From Pseudomonadota bacterium (GTDB lineage: Bacteria; Myxococcota_A; Polyangia; Polyangiales; Polyangiaceae): a DNA stretch of 13,494 nucleotides. Under the pieces are notes generated by a model that made no database searches, was not told the origin of the DNA, and saw only the letters and a list, made by a program, of their open reading frames with translations. The position numbers were made by a program, and so were the translations under genes. Below, piece after piece: positions 13,450-13,494 of this stretch (its first letter is position 1; each line of letters begins with the position of its first letter). The stretch is from NCBI GenBank assembly GCA_023432025.1, contig JAEYVE010000064.1, positions 1-13,494 of the forward strand. Direction: 5' to 3'.

Positions 13450-13494
13450 ATGGTGTTGACCCCGCAGGCCGACGCGGTACGCATTGTCCAAGGA
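13450..13494 (+). CDS. start of a further gene, truncated by the window end
   Basis: ATG at 13450 opens a frame (MVLTPQADAVRIVQG) running to the window end, 15 codons. GAGG at 13440-13443, overlapping the stop codon of the previous gene, gives a well-placed ribosome-binding site with 6-nt spacing, so the two genes are probably cotranscribed and coupled. Too little is present to name the product. Confidence 0.55.
   Translation, partial: MVLTPQADAVRIVQG

Noticed and set aside
1..13494. CRISPR array, insertion sequence, integrase, toxin-antitoxin or phage-defence genes
   Set aside because: No spaced palindromic repeats, transposase motifs, terminal inverted repeats or defence-type domains were seen on either strand.

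Overview
The window is GC-rich DNA from a Gram-negative bacterium, most likely a member of the Myxococcota (deltaproteobacterial lineage). Three things point there: very strong G/C at third codon positions, the gene order rimP-nusA-(ylxR/ylxQ)-infB-ylxP-rbfA, and a large OmpA-type outer-membrane protein combining a predicted beta-barrel, carboxypeptidase-regulatory-like domains and an OmpA C-terminus. The assignment is inferred from style and gene content; no rRNA or other marker is present to confirm it.

Layout. Positions 1-60 hold a G-run repeat of 11-bp period at the window edge. A DUF1285-like gene follows (87-665), then a 369-bp gap with an intrinsic terminator or attenuator (905-936). 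Positions 1035-8103 carry a translation/transcription-factor cluster, all on the plus strand: rimP, nusA, a fused ylxR-ylxQ gene, infB, ylxP and rbfA. The genes are tightly packed or overlapping (1-nt gap, ATGA overlaps), except for a 209-bp break between infB and ylxP that contains three inverted repeats. The cluster ends at a perfect 19-bp bidirectional terminator (8204-8244) shared with the convergent ompA-like gene (8311-10755, minus). A divergent gap leads to an ABC transporter ATPase with no permease beside it (11030-11995, plus). This converges on a DUF393/DCC-family gene (12014-12439, minus), and a hairpin overlaps both stop codons. A membrane-anchored protein of unknown function (12638-13441, plus) and the first 15 codons of another gene (13450-13494) close the window.

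How the genes work together. RimP and RbfA mature the 30S subunit, IF-2 starts translation, and NusA sets transcription elongation, pausing and termination. The YlxR/YlxQ fusion and YlxP are small RNA- or ribosome-associated accessories usually encoded with them. The genes after rbfA are unrelated single units in alternating orientation.

No defence system, mobile element, CRISPR array, tRNA or rRNA was seen. This is mostly a conserved housekeeping region. The points that merit follow-up are regulatory hairpins, one domain fusion, low-complexity segments, an orphan ABC ATPase and one unrecognised protein family, rather than a new multi-gene system.
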